This document shows, one piece after another, positions 8,214 to 17,064 of a DNA stretch of 64,000 nt. The DNA lies in assembly GCF_022095675.1 (NCBI RefSeq), contig NZ_JAHYSG010000023.1, positions 56,069-120,068 on the forward strand, written 5' to 3'. The notes under the pieces are model-generated. The model was not told where the DNA came from. It worked only from the letters and a program-made list of their open reading frames with translations, and made no database searches. Origin of the DNA: Dactylosporangium sp. AC04546 (GTDB lineage Bacteria > Actinomycetota > Actinomycetes > Mycobacteriales > Micromonosporaceae). The position numbers and the translations under genes are program-made. Within the stretch, counting starts at the first letter, position 1. Every line of letters starts with the position of its first letter.

Positions 8214-10246
8214 CGCGCACGCACCAGCAGGTAGCCGTGCGCGTCGACCGACACCCGCTGGCCCGAGGGGACCACCGTCGTCGACGTGCCCTCGTCGACC
8301 AGCGCCGGGCCGTCGAACGCGTCGCCCGGCGCGAGCAGCGCCCGGTCGTAGACGTCGAACGGCACGACCGCACGGGCGCCGAAGTCGAACGCGTCCCGGC
8401 GCCCGAGCAGGGCCCGGGCCGGATCGCCGTCGCCCGGCGGCGGCTCGACCAGCGCCGGGCTCGCCGTGCGGCCGACCGCGCGCAGCCGCAGGTTGAGGAT
8501 CTGCAGGCGGTTGGCCATCGCGTGGCCGTACCGCGCGGTGTGCAGCTCCTGGAAGGCGGCCCGCACGCCGTCGGGGTCGAGGGTGCCGCGTCCGATCGTG
8601 ACCGTCAGGCTGTGCTCCTGCCCGAGGTAGCGCAGCTCCAGCTGCCGCTGCAGCACCGCCAGCTCCGCGGGCACGCCCTGCGCGCTCAGCGACGCCAGCG
8701 CCTCGGCCTCGACCTCGGCGAACGTCGCCTCGACCGCGGCCGGCTCGACCTCGTCGAGCGGCGTCATCAGGGTCCGGCTGAAGTTGTCCTCGATGTCGGC
8801 GCTGAGCATGCCCCACGCCGAGAAGCCCGACGGCGCGAACGGCACGATGACCTCGGCGATGCCCATCTCCCGGGCGAGCAGCGGCGCCAGCAGCGGCCCG
8901 GCGCCGCCGAAGGCCAGCAGCGAGAACTGCCGCGGGTCGCGGCCGCGCTCGACGGTGATCTGCCGGACCGCGCCGACGGTGCGTGCGAGCAGCACGTCGA
9001 AGATGCCCGCGGCCGCGGCCTCGACCGGCAGCCCGAGCGGCCCGGCCACCTGCTCGTCGAGGGCCTTGCGGGCCGCGTCGGCCTGCAGCCCCATCTCGCC
9101 GCCGAGGAACCGGTCGGGGTCGACGTAGCCGAGCGCGACGGCCGCGTCGGTGACCGTCGGGCGGGTGCCGCCGCGGCCGTAGCAGACCGGGCCCGGGTCG
9201 GCGCCGGCGCTCTGCGGGCCGACCTTGAGCAGCCCCCGGTCGAGCCAGGCGATCGAGCCGCCGCCGGCGCCGATGGTGCGGATGTCGTACGTCGGGATCA
9301 GCAGCGGGAAGTGCTCCAGCTGCGCCTCGTGGGCCGCGACCGCGCTGCCCTGCTCGATGACGCAGGCGTCGAGCGAGGTGCCCCCGATGTCGAAGGTGAG
9401 GAGGCTGTCGCGGCCCAGCGCGCCGGCGAGGTACGCGGCGCCGACGATGCCGCCGGCCGGTCCGCTGAGGACGGTGTGGGTGGGCGAGCGCTTGGCCGCC
9501 TCGCTGGTCATCGACCCGCCGCCGGAGCGCATGATGAGGAAGCGCCCGGCGAAGCCGCCATCGGCCAGCCCCCGCTCCAGCTCGTCGACGTAGCGCTCGA
9601 AGATCGGGCGGATGTACGCCTCCAGCACGGTGGTGCTGGTGCGCTCGTACTCGCGGTACTCCCGCGCGATGTCGGTCGACAGCGAGAGGCTGACGTCGGG
9701 GTAGCGCTCACGGATGAGGGCCGCCGCGGCGCGCTCGTGCGACGGGTCGAGGAACGCGTGCAGGAAGCAGATGGCGATCGAGCGCACACCCTGGACCTCG
9801 ACCAGCTCGCGGGCCGCGGCCAGCACCGAGCCGGCGTCGAGGTCCTCGACCACGCGGCCCTTGTAGTCCAGGCGCCCCTTGACCCCCGCCGTGTGCCGGC
9901 GCTTCACCAGGCTCGGCGGGCGCTCGTACTGGAAGTCGTACATGTGGTCGGAGGGGACGTTGCCCCGCCCGATCAGGAACACGTCCCGGAAGCCCTCGTT
10001 GGTGATGATGCCGGTCGCCGCGCCGCGGCGCTCCAGCACCGCGTTGAGGCCCAGCGTCGTGCCGTGGATGAACAGCTCGACCTCGGACAGGTCCGTGCCG
10101 AGCGCGGCCACCGCGGCGAGCACGCCGTCGGCCGGGCGGGCCGGGGTCGTCGACGCCTTGCGGAAGCGCACCTGGTTGGTCCGGGTGTCCAGCTCCATCG
10201 CGTCGACGAAGGTGCCGCCGATGTCGACGGCCAGCCTGAGGCTCAC
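8210..10246 (-). CDS. hyuA: Hydantoinase A / oxoprolinase family ATPase subunit
   Basis: The 678-residue protein starts with the ASKHA-type phosphate loop AVDIGGTFVDAMEL and has the second phosphate motif LLTFDIGGTSLDACVI near residue 290. SGPAGGIVGAAYLAG and AFGGAGPLLAPLLAREMG follow, as in HyuA, OplA N-terminal halves and acetone carboxylase beta subunits. It should bind ATP and activate the substrate for the HyuB partner. The GTG start at 10246 overlaps the ABC ATPase stop (GTGA). Methylhydantoinase, oxoprolinase and ketone carboxylase roles cannot be told apart from sequence by eye. Confidence 0.92.
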   Translation of the reverse strand: MSLRLAVDIGGTFVDAMELDTRTNQVRFRKASTTPARPADGVLAAVAALGTDLSEVELFIHGTTLGLNAVLERRGAATGIITNEGFRDVFLIGRGNVPSDHMYDFQYERPPSLVKRRHTAGVKGRLDYKGRVVEDLDAGSVLAAARELVEVQGVRSIAICFLHAFLDPSHERAAAALIRERYPDVSLSLSTDIAREYREYERTSTTVLEAYIRPIFERYVDELERGLADGGFAGRFLIMRSGGGSMTSEAAKRSPTHTVLSGPAGGIVGAAYLAGALGRDSLLTFDIGGTSLDACVIEQGSAVAAHEAQLEHFPLLIPTYDIRTIGAGGGSIAWLDRGLLKVGPQSAGADPGPVCYGRGGTRPTVTDAAVALGYVDPDRFLGGEMGLQADAARKALDEQVAGPLGLPVEAAAAGIFDVLLARTVGAVRQITVERGRDPRQFSLLAFGGAGPLLAPLLAREMGIAEVIVPFAPSGFSAWGMLSADIEDNFSRTLMTPLDEVEPAAVEATFAEVEAEALASLSAQGVPAELAVLQRQLELRYLGQEHSLTVTIGRGTLDPDGVRAAFQELHTARYGHAMANRLQILNLRLRAVGRTASPALVEPPPGDGDPARALLGRRDAFDFGARAVVPFDVYDRALLAPGDAFDGPALVDEGTSTTVVPSGQRVSVDAHGYLLVRAR

Positions 10247-12135
10247 ACCAACTCCCCAATCTCCGGCACCCGCCAGCAGGCGGCCCGGCTCTCCCCGTAC
10301 TGCTGCAACTGCTGGTCCTCGCCGCGGCACCGGTCGGTGACGAACGGGCACCGGGCCGCGAGCGCGCACCCGGCCGTCGCGTCGGCCTCCTCCAGGTCGC
10401 GGACGAGCGCCACGCCGCGCGACAGCAGCGCCCGCGTGTACGGGTGCCGCGGCCGCGCGAAGACCTCCTCGACCGGCCCCTCCTCGACGATCCGGCCGAG
10501 GTAGAGCACGACGACCCGGTCGGCGAACCCGCGGATGGTGGCGAGGTCGTGCGAGATGAACACCGAGCCGTGCGAGCGGTCCGCGGCGACCTCGTCGATC
10601 ACCGCGAGGATCTGCGCCTGCACGGTCACGTCCAGCGCCGACGTCGGCTCGTCGAAGACGATCAGGTCCGGCTCGGCGACGAGCGCGCGGGCGATGCCGA
10701 CCCGCTGCGCCTGGCCGCCGCTGAGCTCGTGCGGCCGGCGGGCGAGGATCGAGCGGTCCAGCTCCATCCGGTCGAGCACGGCGGCCGCCCGGCGGGCCCG
10801 CTCGGCCGCGGGGACGCCGAGCGCGCGCAGCGGCTCGCCGATCGCGTCCTCGACGGTCCGGCGCGGGCTGAGCGAGCCGACCGGGTCCTGGAAGACCAGC
10901 GAGCTGCGGGCGGCCGTGACGCTGCCGCGGGTCGGCTCGGCGAGCCCCACGATGAGCCGGGCGAGGGTGGACTTGCCGCACCCGCTCTCGCCGACGACGC
11001 CGATCCGCTCGCCCTTGGCGACGGTGAGGCTGACCCCGCGCAGCGCGTGGTGCCCGCCCCGGCCGAACCGGCTCTTGTAGACCACGTGCGCGTCGTCCAC
11101 GACGAGCACCGGCTCGGCACCCTCGACAGAGGTGGCCCGCCGGGCGGACGCGCCGACCGTGACGTCGGTCGCCTGCCCCGTCTCGACGGCGTCGTGCAGC
11201 GGGTGGAAGCAGGCCGCCGTCCACTGCCGGCCCTGCTGTACCGGCTGCGGGCGGGAGGCCCGGCAGTCGTCCTCGGCGTGCGCGCAGCGCGGCGCGAAGG
11301 GGCACGCGGCCGGGGCCTCGCGCAGCAGCGGCATCGCGCCCGGCGTCACCACCACGGGCCGGCCGTCGAGGTCGGGTACCGAGCGCAGCAGCGCCCGGGT
11401 GTACGGGTGCGCCGGCGCGGTCAGCACCTGCCGGGCCGGGCCGGTCTCGACGACGGTGCCGGCGTAGAGGACCACGATGCGGTCGCACACGGCCGCGATC
11501 GCGTTGATGTCGTGGGAGACCAGCAGCACGCCGCGCCCGTCGGTGTCGGCGGCGTGGCGGAACTGGCGCAGGATTTCGGCGGTCAGCGTGACGTCGAGGC
11601 CCGTGGTCGGCTCGTCGGCGATGAGCAGCCGCGGCGCGCACCCGGTGGCGAGCGAGATCATCACCCGCTGGGCCATGCCGCCGGACAGCTCGTGCGGATA
11701 GGCGCCGAGGCGGCGGCGGGCGCTGCGGATGCCGACCGCCTCGAACAGCCGCAGCGCCGAGTCGCGGGCCCGCTCGCCGTCCAGGTCCTGGTGGGTGCGA
11801 AGCCGGTCGACCAGCTGCCGCCCCGCGGTCCGGGTCGGGCTGAGCGCGCCGCGCGGGTTCTGGAAGCACATCGCGGCGCCGTGGCCGCGGTGGTGGGCCA
11901 GCCGCTCGGCGGACATGCTCAGCACGTCGACGCCGTCGAAGCCGACCCGGCCGGTCGCCACCGAGCCGGTGGGCAGCATGCCGACGATCGCCCGGCCGGC
12001 CATGCTCTTGCCGCCGCCGCTCTCCCCGACCAGCCCGACGACCTCGCCGGCGTCGACGGTGAACGAGACGTTGCTGAGCGCGGCGACGCGGCCGCCGATG
12101 ACGACGGAGAGGTTGTCGATCGAAAGCAGGCTCAC
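10243..12135 (-). CDS. Fused double ATP-binding protein of a Dpp/Opp-type ABC importer
   Basis: This 630-residue protein joins two complete ABC ATPases. Domain 1 has Walker A GESGGGKS near residue 36, LSGGMAQR and LLIADEPTTGLD, followed by the oligopeptide-specific CPFAPRCAHAEDDC cluster near residue 280. Domain 2 has GESGCGKS near residue 380, LSGGQAQR, LIVFDEPTSALD and a second CALAARCPFVTDRC cluster. DppD and DppF are usually separate genes, so this is a DppD-DppF fusion, which is frequent in actinomycetes. It energises the two permeases just upstream. The GTG start at 12135 lies 10 nt after the DppC-type stop. Confidence 0.95.
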   Translation of the reverse strand: MSLLSIDNLSVVIGGRVAALSNVSFTVDAGEVVGLVGESGGGKSMAGRAIVGMLPTGSVATGRVGFDGVDVLSMSAERLAHHRGHGAAMCFQNPRGALSPTRTAGRQLVDRLRTHQDLDGERARDSALRLFEAVGIRSARRRLGAYPHELSGGMAQRVMISLATGCAPRLLIADEPTTGLDVTLTAEILRQFRHAADTDGRGVLLVSHDINAIAAVCDRIVVLYAGTVVETGPARQVLTAPAHPYTRALLRSVPDLDGRPVVVTPGAMPLLREAPAACPFAPRCAHAEDDCRASRPQPVQQGRQWTAACFHPLHDAVETGQATDVTVGASARRATSVEGAEPVLVVDDAHVVYKSRFGRGGHHALRGVSLTVAKGERIGVVGESGCGKSTLARLIVGLAEPTRGSVTAARSSLVFQDPVGSLSPRRTVEDAIGEPLRALGVPAAERARRAAAVLDRMELDRSILARRPHELSGGQAQRVGIARALVAEPDLIVFDEPTSALDVTVQAQILAVIDEVAADRSHGSVFISHDLATIRGFADRVVVLYLGRIVEEGPVEEVFARPRHPYTRALLSRGVALVRDLEEADATAGCALAARCPFVTDRCRGEDQQLQQYGESRAACWRVPEIGELV

Positions 12136-12145
12136 GTGCGGCTCC

Positions 12146-13003
12146 TCACCGTCGGACCCGGTCGGCGCGCTCCTGCAGGCCCTCGCCGAGGAGGCTGAAG
12201 CCCAGGACGCAGACGAGCAGTGCGATGCCGGGTGGCACCGAGGTCCACCACCGACCGGCGACCACGTCGCCGGTGCCGAGGCTGATCATGGCGCCCCACT
12301 CGGCGTCGGGCACCGGGATACCCAGCCCGAGGAACGACAGGCCGGCCAGGGTGAGCATCGCCCAGCCGCAGTTGAGCGGGGCGATCACCCGCACCGGCGT
12401 GATGCTGTTGGGCAGCACGTGCCGCCACAGCAGCCCGATCGTCGAGGCGCCGGAGGTCCGCGCGGCGTCAACGTAGGTCAGGTCGCGGATCGTGCGGACC
12501 TCGGCGCGCACCAGGCGGGCGTAGGCGGGCGCGTTCACCAGCGCGATCGCCACGGTCAGGTTGACCGGCCCGCTGCCCAGCAGGGCGGCGACGGCGAGGG
12601 CGAGGATGAACGTGGGGAACGCCTGGAAGATGTCGGTCAGGCGCATCAGGACGTCGTCGAGCCAGCCGCCGAAGTAGCCGGCGACCACGCCGAGGGTGCT
12701 GCCCAGCAGGACCGCGACGGCGACCGCGGCGATCGCGATGCCGAGGTCGACGCGGCCCGCGTACAGCAGCCGGCTCCACACGTCCATGCCGTTGACGTCG
12801 GTGCCGAACAGGTGCGCGCCGCCGGGCTCGGCGAGGGTCGGGGAGTCCGCGTCGATCTCGTTCGGCCCCCACCCGGTGAGCAGCGGGCCCAGCAGCACGG
12901 CCAGCGCCACGACGGCCAGGATCCCGGCACCGGTCGCCACCAGGACGGTGCCGAAGCGGCCGTCGCGGTTCTCCCGGCGCCGGCCGGTGCGCAGCAGCGA
13001 CAT
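12146..13003 (-). CDS. ABC importer permease, DppC-type
   Basis: This 285-residue inner-membrane permease starts with a cytoplasmic Arg-rich tail and a first membrane helix (VLVATGAGILAVVALAVLLG), followed by the DppC-typical periplasmic HLFGTDVNGMDVWSRLLYAGR motif. The EAA-type cytoplasmic loop YVDAARTSGASTIGLLWRHVLPN contacts the ATPases, and the late LAGLSFLGLGIPVPDAEWGAMI is also diagnostic. The ATG at 13003 overlaps the DppB stop as TGATG. It forms the channel with the DppB-type protein. Confidence 0.94.
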   Translation of the reverse strand: MSLLRTGRRRENRDGRFGTVLVATGAGILAVVALAVLLGPLLTGWGPNEIDADSPTLAEPGGAHLFGTDVNGMDVWSRLLYAGRVDLGIAIAAVAVAVLLGSTLGVVAGYFGGWLDDVLMRLTDIFQAFPTFILALAVAALLGSGPVNLTVAIALVNAPAYARLVRAEVRTIRDLTYVDAARTSGASTIGLLWRHVLPNSITPVRVIAPLNCGWAMLTLAGLSFLGLGIPVPDAEWGAMISLGTGDVVAGRWWTSVPPGIALLVCVLGFSLLGEGLQERADRVRR

Positions 13004-14013
13004 CAGATCCTCACCCTCGGGTCGAGCATGGCGTGCACGACGTCGGCGATCAGGAACACCACGACGTAGCAGAACGCGATCACCAGCACCGAGGCCTGCA
13101 CCACCGGGTAGTCGCGGTAGAGCAGCCCGCGCAGCGCCCACTGGCCGAAGCCCTGCCAGGAGTAGACGTACTCGATGAGCACCGTCGAGCCGATGGAGAA
13201 GCCGAAGACGAGGGCGGCCAGCGACGGCAGGCGCACCAGCGCCGCCCGCACCAGGTAGCCGCGGCGCAGCAGCCGGCCGGGCAGCCCGTGGGCCTCGGCC
13301 GCCGCGTACGGCTCGGAGCGCAGCACCTCCAGGGCCGACGCGCGCACGCTGCGCAGCAGCGGGGCCATGATCACGATGACGAGCGTGAGCACCGGCAGCG
13401 CCAGGTGCCACAGCGCCGAGGTCAGCGCCGGCATGTTGCCGGTCAGCAGGGCGTCGAGCGCGTCGGCGCCGGTGATCGGGGTGAGGTCGGTGTCCGGGTC
13501 GACGCGGCCGCTGGGCGCCGGGAACCAGCCCAGACCGGCGTAGCCGACGAGGATCAGCACGAGGCCGAGCCAGAACTCCGGCATCGAGTTGCCGATCAGC
13601 GCGAGCACCCGGATGCCGTGGTCGCCGGCCCGGTTCGCGTGCCGGGCCGACCACAGGCCGACGACGGTGGCGATCACCACGGCGATCGCCACCGCCAGCA
13701 CGACCAGCTCCATGGTTGGGCCGATCCGCAGCGCCATCTCACCCCCGACCGGCTGTCCACTCTGGATGGACGTGCCGAAGTCCCCGGTGAACAGGCCGCC
13801 GAGGTAGTCGGTGAACTGGCGCCACAGCGGCCGGTCGAGGCCGAATCGGGCCCGCGCCGCCGCCTCGTCGGCGGCGGTCGCGTTGGGCCCGAGAATGGTC
13901 CGGATCGGGTCGCCGGGCAGCACCCGGACCAGCAGGAATGTCAGCACGACCACCCCGAGCAGGACCGGAATGAGCTGGAGCAGCCGGCGGGCGACGAACC
14001 GGAGCACGCGCAT
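13003..14013 (-). CDS. ABC importer permease, DppB-type
   Basis: The 336-residue protein has the DppB pattern: first helix LLQLIPVLLGVVVLTFLLVR, then LPGDPIRTILGPNAT, a periplasmic WRQFTDYLGGLFTGDFGTS segment, later membrane helices and the terminal DVVHAMLDPRVRI. The EAA loop is less canonical (YAAAEAHGLPGRLLRRGYLVRAAL). The ATG at 14013 directly abuts the lipoprotein stop. It partners with the DppC-type permease. Confidence 0.94.
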   Translation of the reverse strand: MRVLRFVARRLLQLIPVLLGVVVLTFLLVRVLPGDPIRTILGPNATAADEAAARARFGLDRPLWRQFTDYLGGLFTGDFGTSIQSGQPVGGEMALRIGPTMELVVLAVAIAVVIATVVGLWSARHANRAGDHGIRVLALIGNSMPEFWLGLVLILVGYAGLGWFPAPSGRVDPDTDLTPITGADALDALLTGNMPALTSALWHLALPVLTLVIVIMAPLLRSVRASALEVLRSEPYAAAEAHGLPGRLLRRGYLVRAALVRLPSLAALVFGFSIGSTVLIEYVYSWQGFGQWALRGLLYRDYPVVQASVLVIAFCYVVVFLIADVVHAMLDPRVRI

Positions 14014-15645
14014 CTACGCCGACGTCCCCAGGTAGCGCAGGCGGGCCAGGCCGTCCATCGGCTGCACCCAGCCGGACACCGACTCGCGCACCGGCAGGTT
14101 GAAGTTCGGCTGGCAGATCACCACCCACGGCACGTCCTCGGCCATGGTGTCCTGCACCTGTGCCCAGAGCTGGTTGCGCGCGCCGGTGTCCACGGTGGTG
14201 TGCGACTGCTGGTAGATCTGCTCGATCTTCGGGTTGGTGTAGTTGGAGTAGTTGAGCGCGGCGCCCTGCACGAAGCTCGTCGCCAGCATGTACTCCACGT
14301 CGTTGACCCACAGCTGGCCGGACGTGATCTGCAGCGGGATGTTCTTCTTGCCGCGCCGGTCGGCGAGCGTCGCCGGGTCGAGCGGGGTCAGCTTGAGCTC
14401 GATGCCGGCCTTGCGGGCCTCGCTCTGCACCAGCACAGCGATCTGCTGCTGCTCGTCGTTGTCGGTCTGGAAGACCAGCTCCGAGGTGATCGACGTCTTG
14501 CCTGACGCGGCGAGCGCCGCCTTGGCCTTGTCGATGTCGTACGTGTACGGGTACCCCTTCTCGGAGTATCCCGGCATGTCCAGCGGCACGACGCTCTTCG
14601 TCGGCCGGGCGTCGCCGCCGTACACGTTCTTGATGATCTGCTCGTACGGCGTGGCGTAGGCCAGCGCCTTGCGCACGTTGACGTCGTCGAACGGCGCGGT
14701 GGTCGTCGACATCTGGATGGCGACCTGTGAGTTGCTGGCCGCCGAGAGCACCGCGATGCCGGAGGCGCTCTTGAGGTCCTTGATGTCGCGCGGGCTCGCG
14801 CCCAGCGCCACGTCGATGTCGCCGGCCTGCAGCTGCAGCCGCTGGTTGGCGGCGGCCGGCACGACCGAGATGCGGATCGTCTTGGTCTTGGCCGGGTCCG
14901 GGCCGGGGTAGGCGTCGTTCGCGGTGAGCTCGATCTCCTGGCCCTGGGTGGCCTTGGTGACGTTGAAGTAGCCGCCGCTGGGCGGGTTCTTGGCGAACCA
15001 CTCCTTGGCCCACGGGTCCGCGTCGGTGGCGTGCTTCTTCGCCTCGACGGAGTCGAAGACGTACAGCGAGATGGCCTGGATCTGCTTGGTCAGCGCGCTC
15101 GGGAAGTCCTGGTGGAACTCGACCGTGTAGTCGTCGACCACGACGACCTGCTCGGGCTTGGTGAGACCGATCGTGCGGTAGATGCCGGCGACGTTGGACT
15201 TGGCGGCGAACGCCCGGTCCTTCGACCACTTCACGTCGGCGGCCTTGAGCTCGTTGCCGCTGGGGAACTTGAAGCCCTTGCGCAGCTTGAGCGTCCACAC
15301 CTTCTTCTCGGCGTCCGGCTCGAAGGACTCGGCGAACGTCGGCATGACGTTCTCGGTGTCGAGGATCCGGCTGCCGCCGACGGTCTTCACGCCGTAGTCG
15401 ATCATGTATGGGAAGACGTTCTTGTACAGCATCAGGGCGGTCAGGTCGAAGCCGACGAAGTCCTGGTCCCAGCTGCTGATGTAGCTGGACACCGCGATCT
15501 TGAGGGTCGACTTGGCGCCGCCGGGGGCTGACGACGAAGGGTTGTTCTTGCTGCCGCTCGCGCAGGCGCCGGTGGCGAGCAGAAGCGCGCCCACGCCGCC
15601 GAGCTGGAATACGGAGCGGCGGGAGAGAAGGGGAGAGTCTGCCAT
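14014..15645 (-). CDS. Extracellular solute-binding lipoprotein, family 5 (Opp/Dpp)
   Basis: This 543-residue SBP has an export signal with a twin arginine (SRRSVFQ, R9-R10), a hydrophobic stretch and a cysteine at 28 (ATGAC), so a Tat-exported lipoprotein is likely. Mature-domain marks of family 5 are TLKLRKGFKFPSGNELKAADV, VEFHQDFPSALTKQ and the VRKALAYATPYEQII segment. The ATG at 15645 is chosen because GAGGAG lies 5 nt upstream; the GTG at 15651 would overlap that ribosome site. It is the first gene of the operon and supplies substrate specificity. Substrate unknown. Confidence 0.94.
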   Translation of the reverse strand: MADSPLLSRRSVFQLGGVGALLLATGACASGSKNNPSSSAPGGAKSTLKIAVSSYISSWDQDFVGFDLTALMLYKNVFPYMIDYGVKTVGGSRILDTENVMPTFAESFEPDAEKKVWTLKLRKGFKFPSGNELKAADVKWSKDRAFAAKSNVAGIYRTIGLTKPEQVVVVDDYTVEFHQDFPSALTKQIQAISLYVFDSVEAKKHATDADPWAKEWFAKNPPSGGYFNVTKATQGQEIELTANDAYPGPDPAKTKTIRISVVPAAANQRLQLQAGDIDVALGASPRDIKDLKSASGIAVLSAASNSQVAIQMSTTTAPFDDVNVRKALAYATPYEQIIKNVYGGDARPTKSVVPLDMPGYSEKGYPYTYDIDKAKAALAASGKTSITSELVFQTDNDEQQQIAVLVQSEARKAGIELKLTPLDPATLADRRGKKNIPLQITSGQLWVNDVEYMLATSFVQGAALNYSNYTNPKIEQIYQQSHTTVDTGARNQLWAQVQDTMAEDVPWVVICQPNFNLPVRESVSGWVQPMDGLARLRYLGTSA

Positions 15646-15693
15646 GTTCACTCCTCTGTTAGCCCGACCTGCCCGATGTTCTATCAGGCACGA

Positions 15694-15726
15694 GTTCAGT
15701 GAACAAGATGCGTCCCGCAGTGAACA
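15694..15726. promoter_or_regulatory. Palindrome plus direct repeat upstream of the hyu operon
   Basis: GTTCAGTGAAC (15694-15704) is a palindrome around a central base. CAGTGAACA occurs at 15697-15705 and again at 15718-15726, exactly 21 bp apart, or two helical turns. A reversed related half-site (TTGTTCACGG) lies near 15785. The site is 50-80 bp upstream of the lipoprotein start, where a repressor or activator of the operon would bind. No regulator gene adjoins it. Confidence 0.5.
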
Positions 15727-16972
15727 GGAAAGATACTGCTCATGGCGGCACTGTCCGGCCGTACGGGGGATGCCTCGGAGCAGCTTTGTTCACGGGATTT
15801 CACAAGCACGAAACCGCGGTCTGAGCGGCCCTGGACAGCGGCCGGCGGGTTCGCGGTCGCCCGCCAGCGTCCGAGGAGCCGCAGTGCGTGGGCGCCCCAA
15901 CGCTTCGCGCGCTGTGCCGGCGACGGCGGCCGTCACCGCGCCAACGGCGGGTGAGGTCTTCCCCGGTGCCATGGAGCGTCGAGAACTACCTCACCATTCT
16001 TTTCCGCCTCCTTTCATGGCCCCGCCGCCCCCAACCCCGTAATCGCCCGGGGACCGGCCCCGTACCGCCATCGCTCGGCGCCGAGGAACGGACCAGCTTC
16101 TTCGACCGCCTGCTGCCCGGCCACCGTCACCGACCGAATCCGCCAGACCCATCCTTTTCTTCCCTGACCGCATCCACGAACAGAACGCCACCGACGCCGC
16201 GCTCCGGACATCACCCTGGTTACGCCCGGGTTACGGACACCATTTCGGATGTCCTCAACGACCCGACATACCCGTAGTGGTCCTTTCTTCGGTGCAGCAA
16301 AATCACTGACGGTCAATAGATACATCTATTACAGGGCATCTTTGGAGGATGCGGCCGCAGGTCGCTCGACTGCCGCGTCCGAATTTCCTTGGAAGGCGCT
16401 CACGAATATGCGCTCCGCGGGCGTGCGCAAAGCGACCAAGGCCGAGGCGACGCAGCGGATCGAAGCCCATTACGCCGGTGGCCGAGGTAGCCGGCCGCGA
16501 CGAGCGGCCCGACCAGGCCCGATCGGCGCCGGTGTCCTGCCGGTGAACGGCGGCCGGCGATCCGGCGGCCGACCGTGCACGCCTCGCGACCCGCCCACCG
16601 CCGCAACGCCGCTGGGTCTTGCGTGCGACCGGGAGGCCGTGCAGACTGTTGGTCGGAGATAGATTGGCTCGGATGCCGTGCCGAGCTGGACAATTCGGTG
16701 CGTGCCATGGAGCACGCGGGACGGGACTGCGTCCTTATCCTTGTCCGCTCTCCGCGGTCCGCTCTGCGCGGCCGGTGGCTGCACTGCTCGAGTCACCTCT
16801 CCGTCGCCGCCGCAGAATGCAGACGGCTTCCGCTCCGGACACGCTATGCCCAGCACTCATCGCCGGCGCCGGATCGCCACGAAATCGTGTACGCCGAATG
16901 AATTCGTTGGATCCGGAGTCAGCCATAGGTCCAGCGGTGCATATCGCGCACAGAGGGCAGGGAAAGCGATGG
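15727..16972. other. Gene-poor stretch, no supported gene
   Basis: About 1.25 kb lies between the hyu operon promoter and the RiPP promoter. Open frames exist on both strands, but their compositions are Arg/Pro/Ser-rich without domains, start contexts are poor, and the usual third-position GC pattern is weaker than in real neighbours. Locally A+T-richer patches occur near 16280-16350 and 16880-16990. I see no tRNA, transposase or clear inverted-repeat ends. It may be decayed sequence at an island border. Confidence 0.55.
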
Positions 16973-17001
16973 TGGATACCCCACAATACCTATGCTAGTG
17001 T
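16973..17001 (+). promoter_or_regulatory. Candidate promoter of the RiPP operon
   Basis: A -35-like TGGATA (16973-16978) and a -10 TAGTGT (16996-17001, fits TAnnnT) are separated by 17 bp in an A+T-richer patch. Transcription would begin near 17008-17010, right at a perfect inverted repeat, 55 nt before the first precursor. Confidence 0.45.
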
Positions 17002-17009
17002 GCGCCGCG

Positions 17010-17034
17010 ACGGCCGATCCGAGTGATCGGCCGT
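17010..17034 (+). promoter_or_regulatory. 10-bp perfect inverted repeat in the RiPP leader
   Basis: ACGGCCGATC (17010-17019) and GATCGGCCGT (17025-17034) flank a 5-nt loop. It overlaps or directly follows the predicted transcription start. It could be a repressor operator or a 5' stabilising hairpin for the precursor mRNA. There is no T-run, so a simple terminator is unlikely. Confidence 0.6.
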
Positions 17035-17064
17035 TGCAAATCTCGTCGTCGGGAGGTGAATCAC

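Noticed and set aside
8237..10504. Long plus-strand frame opposite hyuA
   Set aside because: Low-complexity Arg/Ala/Asp/Val translation, no domain, fully explained as the complement of hyuA and the ABC ATPase.
15888..16662. Several frames of 60-140 residues before the RiPP locus
   Set aside because: No domain, poor start context, weak third-position GC bias and mutual overlaps; no support for any of them.
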